From UBA710 sp051655145 (GTDB lineage Bacteria; Bacillota_I; Bacilli_A; Mycoplasmatales; Metamycoplasmataceae): a stretch of 64,000 nt of DNA. The notes under the pieces are model-generated. The model was not told the DNA's origin, did no database searches, and saw nothing but the letters and a program-made list of their open reading frames with translations. The translations under genes and the position numbers were made by a program. The stretch is from NCBI GenBank assembly GCA_051655145.1, contig JBOFZK010000051.1:1-64000 (forward strand). The letters run 5' to 3'. Positions 21,911 through 31,100 of this stretch are shown in pieces. Every line of letters starts with the position of its first letter. Within the stretch, counting starts at the first letter, position 1.

Positions 21911-22906
21911 ATGAATAAAAAAACAATAGTAAGCGGAATAACTGCTACAGGTAATTTAACAATTGGAAATTATTTTGGAGCTATAAAAAGTTTTTTAGAA
22001 TTACAAAAAACAGAAAATTTATTTATTTTTGTTGCTGATTTACATGCTATAACTATTGATATAAATCCTGATAAATTAAGAGAAAACAAAAAGCAAATTT
22101 TTTCTTTACTTTTAGCTTCTGGAATAGATCCTGAAAAAACAACTATTTTTTTCCAATCAGATAATAGCAATCATCTTAAATTAAATTGAATAACAACATG
22201 TAATTCAAGTATTGGTGAACTTCAAAGAATGACTCAATTTAAAGATAAATCAGACAATATAAAAGTTATGGAAAATGGAACAATAAATATTCCGACTGGA
22301 TTGTTTGTTTATCCTACTTTAATGGCTGCTGATATTATTTTATATAATCCTGATTTAGTTCCTGTTGGAATAGATCAAAAACAACATCTTGAACTTTGTC
22401 AAAAGATAGTTCAAAAATTAAATAAAAAATATAATTTTTCTTTTAAAGTTCCTAAACCATATTTTTCTAAAACTGGGGCAAAAATTATGTCATTAACAAA
22501 CCCTTCTAAAAAAATGTCAAAATCCGATACTGATTTAAATGCTTCAATTTATTTATTAGATAAAGAAGAAGATGTAATTAAAAAAATTTCTAAAGCAGTA
22601 ACTGATAATGAAAATAAAATATATTTTTCAGAAGATAAAAAAGGAATTTCTAATCTTTTAAATATTTATATTTCAACTAAAGGAATTTCTCAAGAAGAAG
22701 CTCTGGAAATTTTTAAAGAAAAAGATTATGGATTTTTTAAAAAAGAAGTTGCTAAAGAAGTTAATAAACTATTAAATAGTATTCAAACAAAATATGAATT
22801 CTATTATAACCAAATAGATAAATATGCTAAACAAGGAGCTTTAAAAGCTATTGAAGCCACTAATAGTATTATTGATGATATTTATAAAAAAATAGGTTTT
22901 AATTAA
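21911..22906 (+). CDS. trpS: Tryptophanyl-tRNA synthetase
   Basis: A 331-residue class I synthetase that charges tRNA-Trp. In this code the enzyme must serve a UCA anticodon decoding UGA. The class I HIGH-equivalent is TIGNYFG, preceded by SGITATGNL. The second signature is KKMSKSD. MAADIILYNPDLVPVGIDQKQHLEL is the family's central segment. Length equals that of bacterial TrpS. The gene contains a TGA Trp codon itself (near 22190). An AAAGGA Shine-Dalgarno sits 8 nt before the ATG. The convergent lepA stop is 8 nt away. Confidence 0.95.
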
Positions 22907-22914
22907 AAAAATAT

Positions 22915-24702
22915 TTATTTATTTTTAAGTAATTTAATAAATGTATCCTGAGGAACTTCTACTTTACCAAAAGCTTTTGCTCTTTTTTTACCTTCTTTTT
23001 GTTTTTTAAGTAGTTTTTGTCTTCTTGTAACATCACCACCATATAATTTAGCAGTAACATCTTTACGATAAGCTTTAATAGTTTCTCTAGCGATTATTTT
23101 AGCTCCAATAGCAGCTTGTACAGGAACTTCAAAGTTATTTCTAGGAATTAATTCTTTTAGTTTTTTAACTAATTCTCTTGATCTTTCTTCAGCAAAATCT
23201 TTATGAATAATAGAACTAAAAGCATCAATTTTTTCTCCATTTAATAATATATCAACTTTTACTAAACTAGCTTTTTCAGGAGGGATAATAGTGTAATCGA
23301 AAGAAGCATATCCTTTTGAAATTGATTTAAGCTTATCAAAAAAATCAAAAATAATTTCATTTAAAGGCATATCATAAACTAGTTTTCATCTTTTTGAATC
23401 AATACAATCAGCTTTAATATATTTCCCTCTTTTTAATTTACATAATTCCATTATTGATCCGATAAATTCTTGAATTACTAAAATTTCTGCTCTTACAAAT
23501 GGTTCTTCAATAAAATCGATTGAAGATGTATCGGGAAATTCTGAGGGATTAGAAATAACTAAAACTTCTTTATTTGTTTTGTGGACAATAAATTCAACCG
23601 ATGGAGCTGTAGCTATTAAATCAATATTAAATTCTCTTGAAAGTCTTTCTTGTAAAATCTCCATATGTAGAAGTCCAAGAAAACCAATTCTAAAACCATG
23701 ACCTAAGGCTTTTGAAGATTCTGGTTCATATGTAATTGAAGAATCTGAAAGAGAAATTTTTTCTAAAGAATCTTTTAATAATTCATAATCTTTTCCATCT
23801 ATTGGATAAAATCCTGTAAAAACAACTGGTTTCATTTTTTTATATCCATCAATTGGAGTATCTGTTGGATTGCTAGATAAAGTTATCGTATCACCTATAG
23901 CAACTTGTTTTGCATCTCTTATAGAAGCGGCTATTCAACCAACCTCTCCTGATTCAAGAAAATCTTTTTTAACTTCTTGAGGTTTTTTAATTCCTAATTC
24001 AGTTACATGAAAAACTTTTTCTTTATTAGTTAAAAAGAAAAAATTATCTCCTATTTTAATTTTTCCATTAAAAATTCTTGTAAGAATAATAACTCCTCTA
24101 AAAGGATCATAGTATGAATCAAAAACAAGAGCTTTTAAAGGTTTATTATCATCAGCATCAATTGGAGCGGGAATTTTTTCAATGATTGCATCAAAAACTT
24201 TTTCAACATTTAATCCTGTTTTAGCTGAAATTAAAATTGCATCATCAGCACTTATTCCAATTGTTTCTTCGATTTCTCTTTTTACTTCTTCAACATTTGC
24301 TGAAGGAAGATCTATTTTATTAATAACAGGAATTATTTCTAAATTATGATCTAAAGCCATATAAACATTAGCAAGAGTTTGCGCTTCTATTCCTTGGGTT
24401 GCATCAATTAACAATAAAACTCCTTCTACAGCTGCTAAGCTTCTTGAAACTTCATAAGCAAAATCGACATGACCTGGAGTATCTATTAAATGAAAAATAT
24501 GATTTTTATACTCTATTTGAGCAGCATTTAATTTTATTGTGATCCCTCTTTCTTTTTCAAGGTCCATTGTATCTAAATGTTGTGCATTTAATTCTCGAGA
24601 ATTTATAGTATTTGAAATCTCTAAAAGCCTATCTGCTAATGTCGATTTTCCATGATCTATATGAGCAATTATTGCAAAATTTCTTATTTTATTTTTATCC
24701 AT
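22915..24702 (-). CDS. lepA: Elongation factor 4 (LepA), ribosome back-translocase GTPase
   Basis: A 595-residue translational GTPase that acts on stalled ribosomes. The G domain has G1 AHIDHGKS, G2 RGITIK, G3 DTPGHVDF and G4 NKIDLP. The C-terminal LepA-specific domain shows YKKMKPVVFTGFYPIDG-type sequence, a GFLGLLHMEI segment, and the end GGDVTRRQKLLKKQKEGKKR, the hallmark of EF4. Two TGA codons (near 23373 and 23934) are Trp. Length matches the typical 595-600 residues. A TATAAT ends 9 nt before the ATG without a Shine-Dalgarno. Confidence 0.96.
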
Positions 24703-24711
24703 ATTTATATA

Positions 24712-24717
24712 ATTATA
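24712..24717 (-). promoter_or_regulatory. -10 box of lepA
   Basis: TATAAT on the minus strand, 9 nt before the ATG at 24702, with no Shine-Dalgarno. Confidence 0.5.
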
Positions 24718-24803
24718 AATTAAAAAAAATTAAACATTGCTTTTGCTTTATTTAATTTTATTTTCTTTATTTTTTTCTAATAAAATAATCAATAAATTTA
24801 TAT

Positions 24804-25574
24804 TTATTTTTTGATTTTGAAAATATTTCTTTTCTCTCTTTTAGGATTTATTTCATTTGAAGCTGTTGGAGAAAAATTATTTGAACTCTTTTTATAACTA
24901 TTATCAAAAGAATCAAAATTCATATAACCAAAAAATTCAGTAACATCATTAATTTTACCTACAACTGTTATTTGGTCATTAATTTTAAGAATAAGATCAC
25001 CAGAAGGTAATACTGATGGTTCTTTTTTTCTCTTAACTAGAATAACAGTAATTCCTCTATTATTTAATTTAAGTTCCTTTAAAGGAATATCGATTAATTC
25101 TTGATTATTTACATATGAAGAACCGATTACAAAATTATCTCCTAATTCATTTAATGAAGAAGAATATTTAAGAAAATTACTATTAGCGGCTATTAAAGCG
25201 GTTCTTGTTCCTGATTCTGATTCAGGTCTTATAATAATATTTACTCCGATTTGGTGTAAAACTCTGGCATGTCTTTTGGTTTTAGCTCTTGCAATAATTG
25301 ATTTAATTCCTATTTCTAATAAAGCAGCAATAATTTCGATATTATCACTAACTCCGACTATAACTGTTTCGAATTCTTCTATTCCGATTGATTTTAAAGC
25401 TCTAAGATCAGATGCTTCTAAAACAGCTAAAGAATTATATTCTGAATTGATTAAAGAAAGAGCGGTTTCATCTTTATCGATTACAAGAACCCTTTTATTT
25501 AGCTTATTAAGCTGTTTAACAACCGCTTCTCCGAATGTTCCGGCACCTATTAGGCAAATATCTTTTTTTGACAT
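24804..25574 (-). CDS. ktrA: Potassium uptake regulatory subunit KtrA (TrkA-type RCK protein)
   Basis: A 256-residue cytoplasmic ring-forming subunit that gates the KtrB channel-like transporter in response to nucleotides. The RCK_N Rossmann domain has the dinucleotide motif GAGTFGEAVVKQL followed by VLVIDKDE. The RCK_C domain (about residues 140-215) reads NQELIDIPLKELKLNNRGI. C-di-AMP binding to RCK_C is known in Firmicutes and cannot be judged here. The last 40 residues are basic and Ser/Asn-rich, beyond the usual KtrA length of about 220. The partner ktrB is transcribed divergently from a 205-bp spacer. Confidence 0.9.
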   Translation of the reverse strand: MSKKDICLIGAGTFGEAVVKQLNKLNKRVLVIDKDETALSLINSEYNSLAVLEASDLRALKSIGIEEFETVIVGVSDNIEIIAALLEIGIKSIIARAKTKRHARVLHQIGVNIIIRPESESGTRTALIAANSNFLKYSSSLNELGDNFVIGSSYVNNQELIDIPLKELKLNNRGITVILVKRKKEPSVLPSGDLILKINDQITVVGKINDVTEFFGYMNFDSFDNSYKKSSNNFSPTASNEINPKREKRNIFKIKK

Positions 25575-25584
25575 AATTGCTTAT

Positions 25585-25590
25585 ATTATA
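25585..25590 (-). promoter_or_regulatory. -10 box of ktrA
   Basis: TATAAT on the minus strand, 10 nt before the ATG at 25574. No Shine-Dalgarno is visible. Confidence 0.45.
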
Positions 25591-25756
25591 TAATATATAA
25601 AGTAAATTATAAGAATTAAAGCATAAAAAAATAATAATATTTAATCTGTTTTTATAAAAATAATATTTATCTATTTAATTTGGAAATACCTTTGGTTTAT
25701 ATATAAAAGGAAAATAAAATATAATTATAAAAGGACAAATATTTATATAAACAAAG

Positions 25757-25762
25757 TATAAT
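25757..25762 (+). promoter_or_regulatory. -10 box of ktrB
   Basis: TATAAT lying 17 nt before ATG 25780 (26 nt before the alternative ATG 25789). The remainder of the ktrA/ktrB spacer is plain AT-rich DNA in which I see no riboswitch. Confidence 0.4.
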
Positions 25763-25779
25763 AATATTTTTAATTAGAA

Positions 25780-27273
25780 ATGAGAAAAATGGATAAACTT
25801 AAACATACATTTAATCGCTTTAGAAAGAGTTTTAAGAAAATATCTAATTTTAAAATAATTTTAATAACTTATTTTTTAGTAGTTATTTTTGCTTCACTAA
25901 TTCTATTTTCTCCAATTTCTCAAACAGGTAAAAATCATGTAGATTATATAGATGCTCTTTTTGTAGTTGCTTCTGCTTTTAGTGATACAGGATTAACAAC
26001 ATTGCCAACTTTTGAAACATGATCTATGTTCGGCCAGGCAATCATTGCTATTTTAATTTTAGTCGGAGGAATAGGAATTTTTGCCCTAAAATATTATTTT
26101 ATTAATTTTATTTTTAGAAGATCTATGTCTCTTTATTCAAGAATTGTTTTAGATAAGGAAAGATCATCAAATAATATAGGGAAAAGTTTATCTACAATAA
26201 GATCATCAATTTCCATTATTTTCTTTTTAATTTTGCTCTCATCTTTTATTTTGTCTTTTGTTTTTTATTTCGATAAAGGAACGTTTAATATTCGAACTAT
26301 TGGTTCTGAGGAATTTTCCGATCCTTACCATAATGTTTTAGAGTCAATAAGATTTGCTGTTTTTCATTCAATTTCAGCGATTAATAATGCAGGTTTTGAT
26401 ATTATAGGTGGTAAATCATTAATGCCATACTATGCTAGTTATTCTATTCAAATTATCTTTATTATTCTTTTTGTAATTGGGGGTATTGGATATCCTGTAA
26501 TTTTTGATTTCTTTGAATTTTCTAGAAGAAAATTAACTAATAGAAACAAAAAATTCAAATTTAGTTTATTTACAAAATTATCTTGTCTTACATATTTAAT
26601 TGTGGCAATAATTGGATTATCATTGGCATATATTTTTGAATTAAATTTAATTGATAATTTTTGGAATAATCCAAATTATGGTAGTGCATCGGAAAAATTA
26701 TTTGCTATTTTTTTTAATACAATGTCAACAAGAAATGCCGGGTTTTCTACAGTAGAAATTGGAGATCTTTCACCAGGAACTTTAATAGTATTTATTATTA
26801 TGATGTTTATAGGATCTGCTCCTTCATCAACAGCTGGAGGAATTAGAACAACAACTATTGCTGTTGTAGTTCTAGGAATATGAGCAAAAATTAAAAATAC
26901 TAATTCAATTAAAATATTTAGCAAAAATATAGGAAAAGAAACAATTGCTAAATCTAATGTTGTTTTTTCAACTTCCATCATTATAGTTTCTCTTTCAGTT
27001 TTAATATGTTTATCTTCTTTAACGGCTGTAGAAACAAATTCTTTAGGAAGACGGGATGAACTTGATATAGTTTTTGAAGTTTTTTCAGCCTTTGGAACTA
27101 CTGGATTATCGACAGGAATAACTAAAGATTTAAATATTTTATCTCAATTAAATTTAATTTTAGTTATGTTTATAGGACAGTTAGGAATATCATCATCAAT
27201 TTTAGTAATTAATGAAAATAATAGAAAAGAAGAACTATTTAATTATGTAAAAGAAGAAATTTTAACTGGATAA
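25780..27273 (+). CDS. ktrB: Potassium transporter KtrB (Trk/Ktr/HKT family)
   Basis: A 497-residue membrane protein for K+ (or Na+-coupled K+) uptake. Four M-P-M repeats are visible, each with the filter glycine in its P-loop: SAFSDTGLTT, SAINNAGFDI, STRNAGFST and SAFGTTGLST. Between them are strongly hydrophobic segments. The N-terminus (MRKMDKLKHTFNRFRKSFKK) is basic and cytoplasmic. Two ATGs, at 25780 and 25789, are both plausible and neither has a strong Shine-Dalgarno. One Trp uses TGG (26662-26664), others TGA. It is divergent from ktrA, whereas the two subunit genes are usually in one operon. Confidence 0.92.
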
Positions 27274-27324
27274 TTAAAATTTATATTATAATTTTTATTA
27301 CCCATTACATTAGAAAACAAAAGA

Positions 27325-27357
27325 TATTTTTTCATTTTTGAAAAATAATTTTTTTTT
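27325..27357 (+). terminator. Probable intrinsic terminator after ktrB
   Basis: A stem TATTTTT-CA / TG-AAAAATA with one bulged T and a TTTT loop, followed by nine T. It lies in the 152-nt spacer before rplM. Confidence 0.55.
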
Positions 27358-27425
27358 AATATATTATTAAAAGTAAATAAAATTATTGTCATTTGATTTA
27401 TTAGATAAAATTTGAAAGGAAACGA

Positions 27426-27860
27426 ATGAGACAAACCACAATTCTTAAAAAGGAAGAAATCGATAAAAAATGATATTTTATCGATGCCGAAGGTTTAGTT
27501 TTAGGTAGAGTTGCTACTTTAGCTGCAACATATTTAAGAGGAAAAAACAAACCAACATTTACCCCAAATATCGATATGGGAGATAATATTGTTATCATAA
27601 ATGCTGAAAAAATCATTTTGACAGGAAATAAAGAAAAAGATAAAATTTACTACTCTCACTCGTTATATCCAGGAGGTCTTAAAACAACATCTCCTAGTGA
27701 ATTAAGAAGTAAAAAACCAGTTAGAATTTTAGAAAAGGCTATTAAAGGAATGTTACCTCATAATAAATTAGGTTCAAAACAATATAGAAATCTTTATGTT
27801 TATGAAGGACCAGTTCATAATCAAGAAGCACAGAAGCCTATGAAATTAGAGGTTAAATAA
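27426..27860 (+). CDS. rplM: 50S ribosomal protein L13
   Basis: A 144-residue protein of the large subunit, of standard family length. Recognisable segments are WYFIDAEGLVLGRVATLAATYLRGK, the NIDMGDNIVIINAEKIILTGNK strand-turn region and KGMLPHNKLG. The start at ATG 27426 follows GAAAGGAAACG. The single early TGA (near 27471) is Trp. It pairs with rpsI 2 nt downstream, the conserved L13-S9 operon. Confidence 0.97.
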
Positions 27861-27862
27861 TT

Positions 27863-28261
27863 ATGAAACAAGATATATTGATGTATAGAGGACTTGGAAG
27901 AAGAAAATCTTCAACAGCCAGAGTTATATTAAGAAAAGGAACTGGAAAGTTCGTAATAAATAAAAGAGAAGCTAAAGAATATTTAAGATCAGATATTTTT
28001 ATTAAAGATGCTCTTCAGCCAATTGTTATTACAGAAACAACAAATAACTTTGATATTATTGTTAATGTAAGAGGTGGTGGACTTTCAGGACAAGCCGGAG
28101 CAATTAGATTAGGTATTGCAAGAGCTCTATTAAATGTTTCAGCAGATTACCGTCCAAAATTAAAAGCGGCTAAAATGCTAACAAGAGATGCAAGAATTAA
28201 AGAAAGAAAAAAACCAGGATTGAGAAAAGCGAGAAAAGCACGTCAATTCTCAAAACGTTAA
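27863..28261 (+). CDS. rpsI: 30S ribosomal protein S9
   Basis: A 132-residue protein. The N-terminus YRGLGRRKSSTARVILRKGTG is typical, and GGGLSGQAGAIRLGIARALL is the S9 signature. The basic C-terminal tail ends in QFSKR, which in S9 reaches toward the P-site tRNA anticodon. It follows rplM by 2 nt and ends 2 nt before a terminator. Confidence 0.97.
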   Translation: MKQDILMYRGLGRRKSSTARVILRKGTGKFVINKREAKEYLRSDIFIKDALQPIVITETTNNFDIIVNVRGGGLSGQAGAIRLGIARALLNVSADYRPKLKAAKMLTRDARIKERKKPGLRKARKARQFSKR

Positions 28262-28263
28262 TT

Positions 28264-28282
28264 AAAAGCAAAAGCTTTTTTT
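28264..28282 (+). terminator. Intrinsic terminator of the rplM-rpsI operon
   Basis: Stem AAAAGC / GCTTTT with an AAAA loop and a run of T, 2 nt after the rpsI stop and immediately before tRNA-Ile. Because the tRNA begins 2 nt later, it may attenuate rather than abolish transcription into the tRNA. Confidence 0.6.
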
Positions 28283-28284
28283 AT

Positions 28285-28361
28285 GGGAGCGTAGCTCAGC
28301 TGGTTAGAGCACACGACTGATAATCGTGAGGTCGATGGTTCAAGCCCATTCGTTCCCACCA
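28285..28361 (+). tRNA. tRNA-Ile (anticodon GAT)
   Basis: A 77-nt cloverleaf including the encoded 3' CCA. The acceptor arm GGGAGCG pairs with CGTTCCC. The D arm is GCTC-AGCTGGTTA-GAGC, and the anticodon arm is CACGA-CTGATAA-TCGTG with anticodon GAT. The variable loop is AGGTC and the T arm carries TTCAAGC. No Shine-Dalgarno or other RNA lies beside it. Confidence 0.97.
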
Positions 28362-28391
28362 TATATAAAGAAAAAATATGCCAACAAAATT

Positions 28392-28425
28392 AAAAAACTA
28401 TTTTATTTAAGAAATAGTTTTTTTT
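28392..28425 (+). terminator. Terminator after tRNA-Ile, overlapping the 3' end of the convergent hydrolase gene
   Basis: Stem AAAAAACTATTT / AAATAGTTTTTT with an 8-nt loop, ending in a run of eight T. The hydrolase stop codon (28407-28409, minus strand) lies in the loop, so the structure may terminate both strands. Confidence 0.65.
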
Positions 28426-29228
28426 ATAATTTCAAAAAGATTAAGATTATCTTTGATATCTAAAGATAATATATGAGTACCACTTTCAAGAACAACAATA
28501 TTATCTTTATATTTTTCAACAATCTTATTATTTCTTAAAATATCACCCATACTTTGAATATAAAGAGTATTTTCTTTTCTTTGTTTTGATTTTAAATATC
28601 TTCATGCTTTCTTTAAACAAAAAAATGATGCTATAGGTAATTTGTTATTTTGCAAACCATCACTTAAACTATTAATTCTTATAATAACAGGATTATTAGT
28701 TAATTCGTTATTAAATGGTCTTTTTGATCATGTAGTAATATTTGTTAAAAAAGTAAAAATAACTTTAAGACTATCAATTATTTTTTCTTGTTTTTTATTT
28801 ACTTCTTCATTCTTTGTAACAGAATAAGGCATATTTCAACCAATAGCCCCTTTAACAAAAGGATTTGATACATATTTAAGATATAGAAAAATTAATGCTG
28901 AGCCTCATGATTCACCTAATAAATAAAGGTTTTTAATTCCAAATTTATTTATTAGGAAATTAATAATAATTTTTAAATCTTTTATATATCTTTTTGAAAA
29001 TTTAGATGGCTTATTTTTATTTCTAGTTTGTCCTCTCATATCTAGAGAAATTACAAAGTAATCATTAAATAAATTTTCCTGATCAATGGTTCTCATAAAT
29101 GGTGAACCACTTCCTCCAAGTCCATGAACAAAAAAGATACATTTTTCACTATTAATATTTCCTCTAAAATAAAAGGGAATTTCTTCTTTAAATCCTTTTA
29201 TTTTAATTAAATTTGGCTTTTTATTCAT
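28407..29228 (-). CDS. Alpha/beta-hydrolase fold protein (peptidase- or lysophospholipase-like)
   Basis: A 273-residue hydrolase. The oxyanion-hole motif is FFVHGLGGSGSPF (residues 32-44). The nucleophile elbow is GESWGS with Ser107, and the catalytic His is in ESGTHILSLD near residue 253. DMRGQTRNKNKP after strand 4 is typical of proline iminopeptidase or lysophospholipase-type enzymes. The first TGA (near 28902) is Trp and falls in the nucleophile elbow itself, so misreading it would cut the gene at the active site. Substrate is not predictable. It is downstream of the small GG-leader peptide gene but separated from it by a terminator, and has its own TATAAT. Confidence 0.82.
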
Positions 29229-29238
29229 TTAATCTTAT

Positions 29239-29244
29239 ATTATA
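29239..29244 (-). promoter_or_regulatory. -10 box of the hydrolase gene
   Basis: TATAAT on the minus strand, 10 nt before the ATG at 29228. There is no Shine-Dalgarno, so the mRNA is probably leaderless or nearly so. Confidence 0.5.
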
Positions 29245-29254
29245 ACTCTTTTTT

Positions 29255-29280
29255 AAAAAACCCACTTTTGTGGGTTTTAT
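29255..29280 (-). terminator. Intrinsic terminator of the GG-leader peptide gene
   Basis: On the minus strand, AAAACCCAC-AAAA-GTGGGTTTTTT: a 9-bp stem with a GC core and a 4-nt loop, then T. It begins 4 nt after the stop codon of the peptide gene, making that gene monocistronic. It is the most GC-rich terminator stem in the window. Confidence 0.8.
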
Positions 29281-29284
29281 TATT

Positions 29285-29512
29285 TTATATTACACTATAT
29301 GGTGCATCATTTTCCCATTTATAATTTACATCTTTTAATTTCATTTCTCCCTTTTGAGATTGAAGTGATCTAATTCCACCTATAAAAGTATTAAAAACAG
29401 CAATCCCTAAAGGAACTAAAGTAACAATAGCAGCTATTGCACCCATTCCGGCTACTATTTCTTTTTCTTTTTCATTTGTAAGTTCTTTAAAACCAATAAT
29501 ATTATTATTCAT
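29285..29512 (-). CDS. Candidate double-glycine-type leader peptide (bacteriocin or signal peptide precursor)
   Basis: A 75-residue peptide. The N-terminus contains FKELTNEKEKEIVAG, which fits the leader consensus of C39-processed peptides counted back from the cut: Leu -12, Thr -11, Ile -4, Ala -2, Gly -1. Cleavage after AG (residue 22) would leave a 53-residue product. This begins with a hydrophobic Gly/Ala-rich stretch MGAIAAIVTLVPLGIAVFNT, with GxxxG-like spacings, and ends in a polar tail with one Trp. No Cys is present. The gene has a near-perfect AAAGGAGGT Shine-Dalgarno 5 nt before the ATG and its own GC-cored terminator. Its only Trp codon is TGG, unusual here. I do not recognise a named bacteriocin family; a plain small membrane protein is the alternative. 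Confidence 0.6.
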   Translation of the reverse strand: MNNNIIGFKELTNEKEKEIVAGMGAIAAIVTLVPLGIAVFNTFIGGIRSLQSQKGEMKLKDVNYKWENDAPYSVI

Positions 29513-29680
29513 ATTTACCTCCTTTCAATTTATATATGTAAAAAAGGACACAAAAACACATAAAAAATAAGAAAAAAAGAGCTTTTTAAAGGCATTAATT
29601 TTATTTTTTTAAAAAAATGTTTTAAATTTTAAGTTTGTATTAAAATATTAATAAATAAAAAATTAAATTTAGGAGAAAAA

Positions 29681-30685
29681 ATGAAAAAAATTGCAATTAA
29701 TGGGTTTGGAAGAATAGGACGTCTTGTTTTTAGACAAATTTTCGAATTAGGACTAGAAAAAGAATTAAAAATAGTTTCTATTAATGATTTAACAAGCGCA
29801 AAAACATTAGCACATTTATTAAAATATGATTCAGCACATGGAAGATTTAAAGGTACAGTTGAAGCTAAAGAATCGTCTATAGTAGTAAACGGTGTTGAAA
29901 TTAAAATTCATGCTGAAAGAGATCCAGAAGCATTACCATGAAAAGAAGAAGGAATTGATGTTGTTGTTGAATCAACAGGATTTTTTACTTCAAGAGAAGG
30001 TGCTTCAAAACACCTAAAAGCAGGAGCTAAAAAAGTAGCTATTTCTGCACCAGCTGGAAAAGATATCAAAACTATTGTTTATTCAGTAAATGATAAAGAA
30101 TTATCAAAAAGTGATGATATTATTTCAGGAGCTTCATGTACAACAAATTGTTTAGCACCTATTGCTAAAGCGATTGATGATGCATTTGGAATTGAAGTAG
30201 GATTTATGACTACAATTCACTCATACACAGGAGACCAAAGATTAGTTGATGCTCCTCACTCAGATTTAAGAAGAGCAAGAGCAGGAGCTGCTAATATTAT
30301 TCCTACTTCAACAGGAGCAGCTGCAGCTATTGGATTAGTTATTCCTTCATTAAATGGAAGACTAGATGGAATTGCTATGCGTGTTCCTACTTTAACAGGT
30401 TCAGTTGTAGATTTAGTATTTGAAACTAAAAAAGAAGCAACAGTTGAAGGAATTAATCAAGCTGTTAAAAAAATGGCTTCAGATTCATTAGAATATAACC
30501 CAGACCCAATTGTTTCATCAGATATTATTGGTTCAACAGCGGGAACAATTTTTGACCCTCAATTAACTAAAGTATTAGTTTCACCAGAAGGTAAAAAAAT
30601 GTTCAAAATTGTTTCATGATATGATAATGAAACTTCATACGTTTCACAATTCGTAAGAACACTTAAAAAATTCGCTAATTTATAA
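29681..30685 (+). CDS. gap: Glyceraldehyde-3-phosphate dehydrogenase (NAD-dependent, glycolytic)
   Basis: A 334-residue glycolytic enzyme. The Rossmann motif is IAINGFGRIGRLVFRQ. The catalytic cysteine is Cys153 in GASCTTNCLAP. The phosphate-binding segment is VDAPHSDLRRARAGAANIIPTSTGAA, and the C-terminal WYDNETSYVSQFVRTLKKF is complete. Codon use is more regular than in neighbours, as expected for a highly expressed gene. A GGAG Shine-Dalgarno lies before the ATG. It is divergent from the peptide gene and followed by a clear terminator. Confidence 0.98.
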
Positions 30686-30707
30686 GAAATTTTTAAAAAA
30701 AATATAT

Positions 30708-30730
30708 AAAAAGCCTTCTTTGGCTTTTTT
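30708..30730 (+). terminator. Intrinsic terminator of gap
   Basis: Stem AAAAAGCC / GGCTTTTT with loop TTCTTT and a T run, starting 22 nt after the gap stop codon. Confidence 0.85.
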
Positions 30731-30777
30731 AATTTAGATAATATTAATAAAATTATTTTAGAAAAAAATATTTAGTT

Positions 30778-30783
30778 TATAAT
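30778..30783 (+). promoter_or_regulatory. -10 box of rpmF
   Basis: TATAAT 40 nt before the rpmF ATG, which has its own AAGAAAGGAA Shine-Dalgarno. Confidence 0.45.
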
Positions 30784-30823
30784 TTAAAGAAATTGAATTT
30801 AAAATTAATAAGAAAGGAAATAT

Positions 30824-31018
30824 ATGGCTATTGTTCCAAAGCGTAAAACGTCTAAACAAAGAAAACATAAAAGAAGAACTCATGACTCATTAACTATTCC
30901 TAATTTAGTAGCATGTAAAAATTGTTCAGAGAAAATTCAACAACATAGAGTTTGCCAATTTTGTGGTTTTTATAAAGGGAAAAAAGTAGATGGTTTTTTA
31001 GCGAAAAACGACCGTTAA
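30824..31018 (+). CDS. rpmF: 50S ribosomal protein L32 (zinc-binding form)
   Basis: A 64-residue ribosomal protein. MAIVPKRKTSKQRKHKRRTH is the conserved start. Two CxxC pairs (CKNC and CQFCG) form the zinc ribbon. Monocistronic: it lies between the gap terminator and a strong bidirectional hairpin. Confidence 0.96.
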   Translation: MAIVPKRKTSKQRKHKRRTHDSLTIPNLVACKNCSEKIQQHRVCQFCGFYKGKKVDGFLAKNDR

Positions 31019-31063
31019 AATTAAAACAAAAAAATCATTATTTTTATAATAATTAATATATTG

Positions 31064-31100
31064 TATATTTACATTTTATAAAATGTAAATATATTTTTTT
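31064..31100. terminator. Bidirectional terminator between rpmF and der
   Basis: A 13-bp stem (TATATTTACATTT / AAATGTAAATATA) with a TATA loop, then a T run. It serves rpmF on the plus strand and can serve der on the minus strand, whose stop codon is at 31100. Confidence 0.75.

Noticed and set aside
25620..25756. A possible c-di-AMP or K+ riboswitch before ktrB
   Set aside because: No conserved helices or long structured leader were found; the sequence is plain AT-rich.
26676..26981. Minus-strand frame opposite ktrB
   Set aside because: It is antisense to a conserved pore region, with no independent support.
29285..29512. Treating the GG-leader peptide as a certain bacteriocin
   Set aside because: The leader match is good but no named core family was recognised, and a small membrane protein could look similar. 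It is kept as a candidate only.
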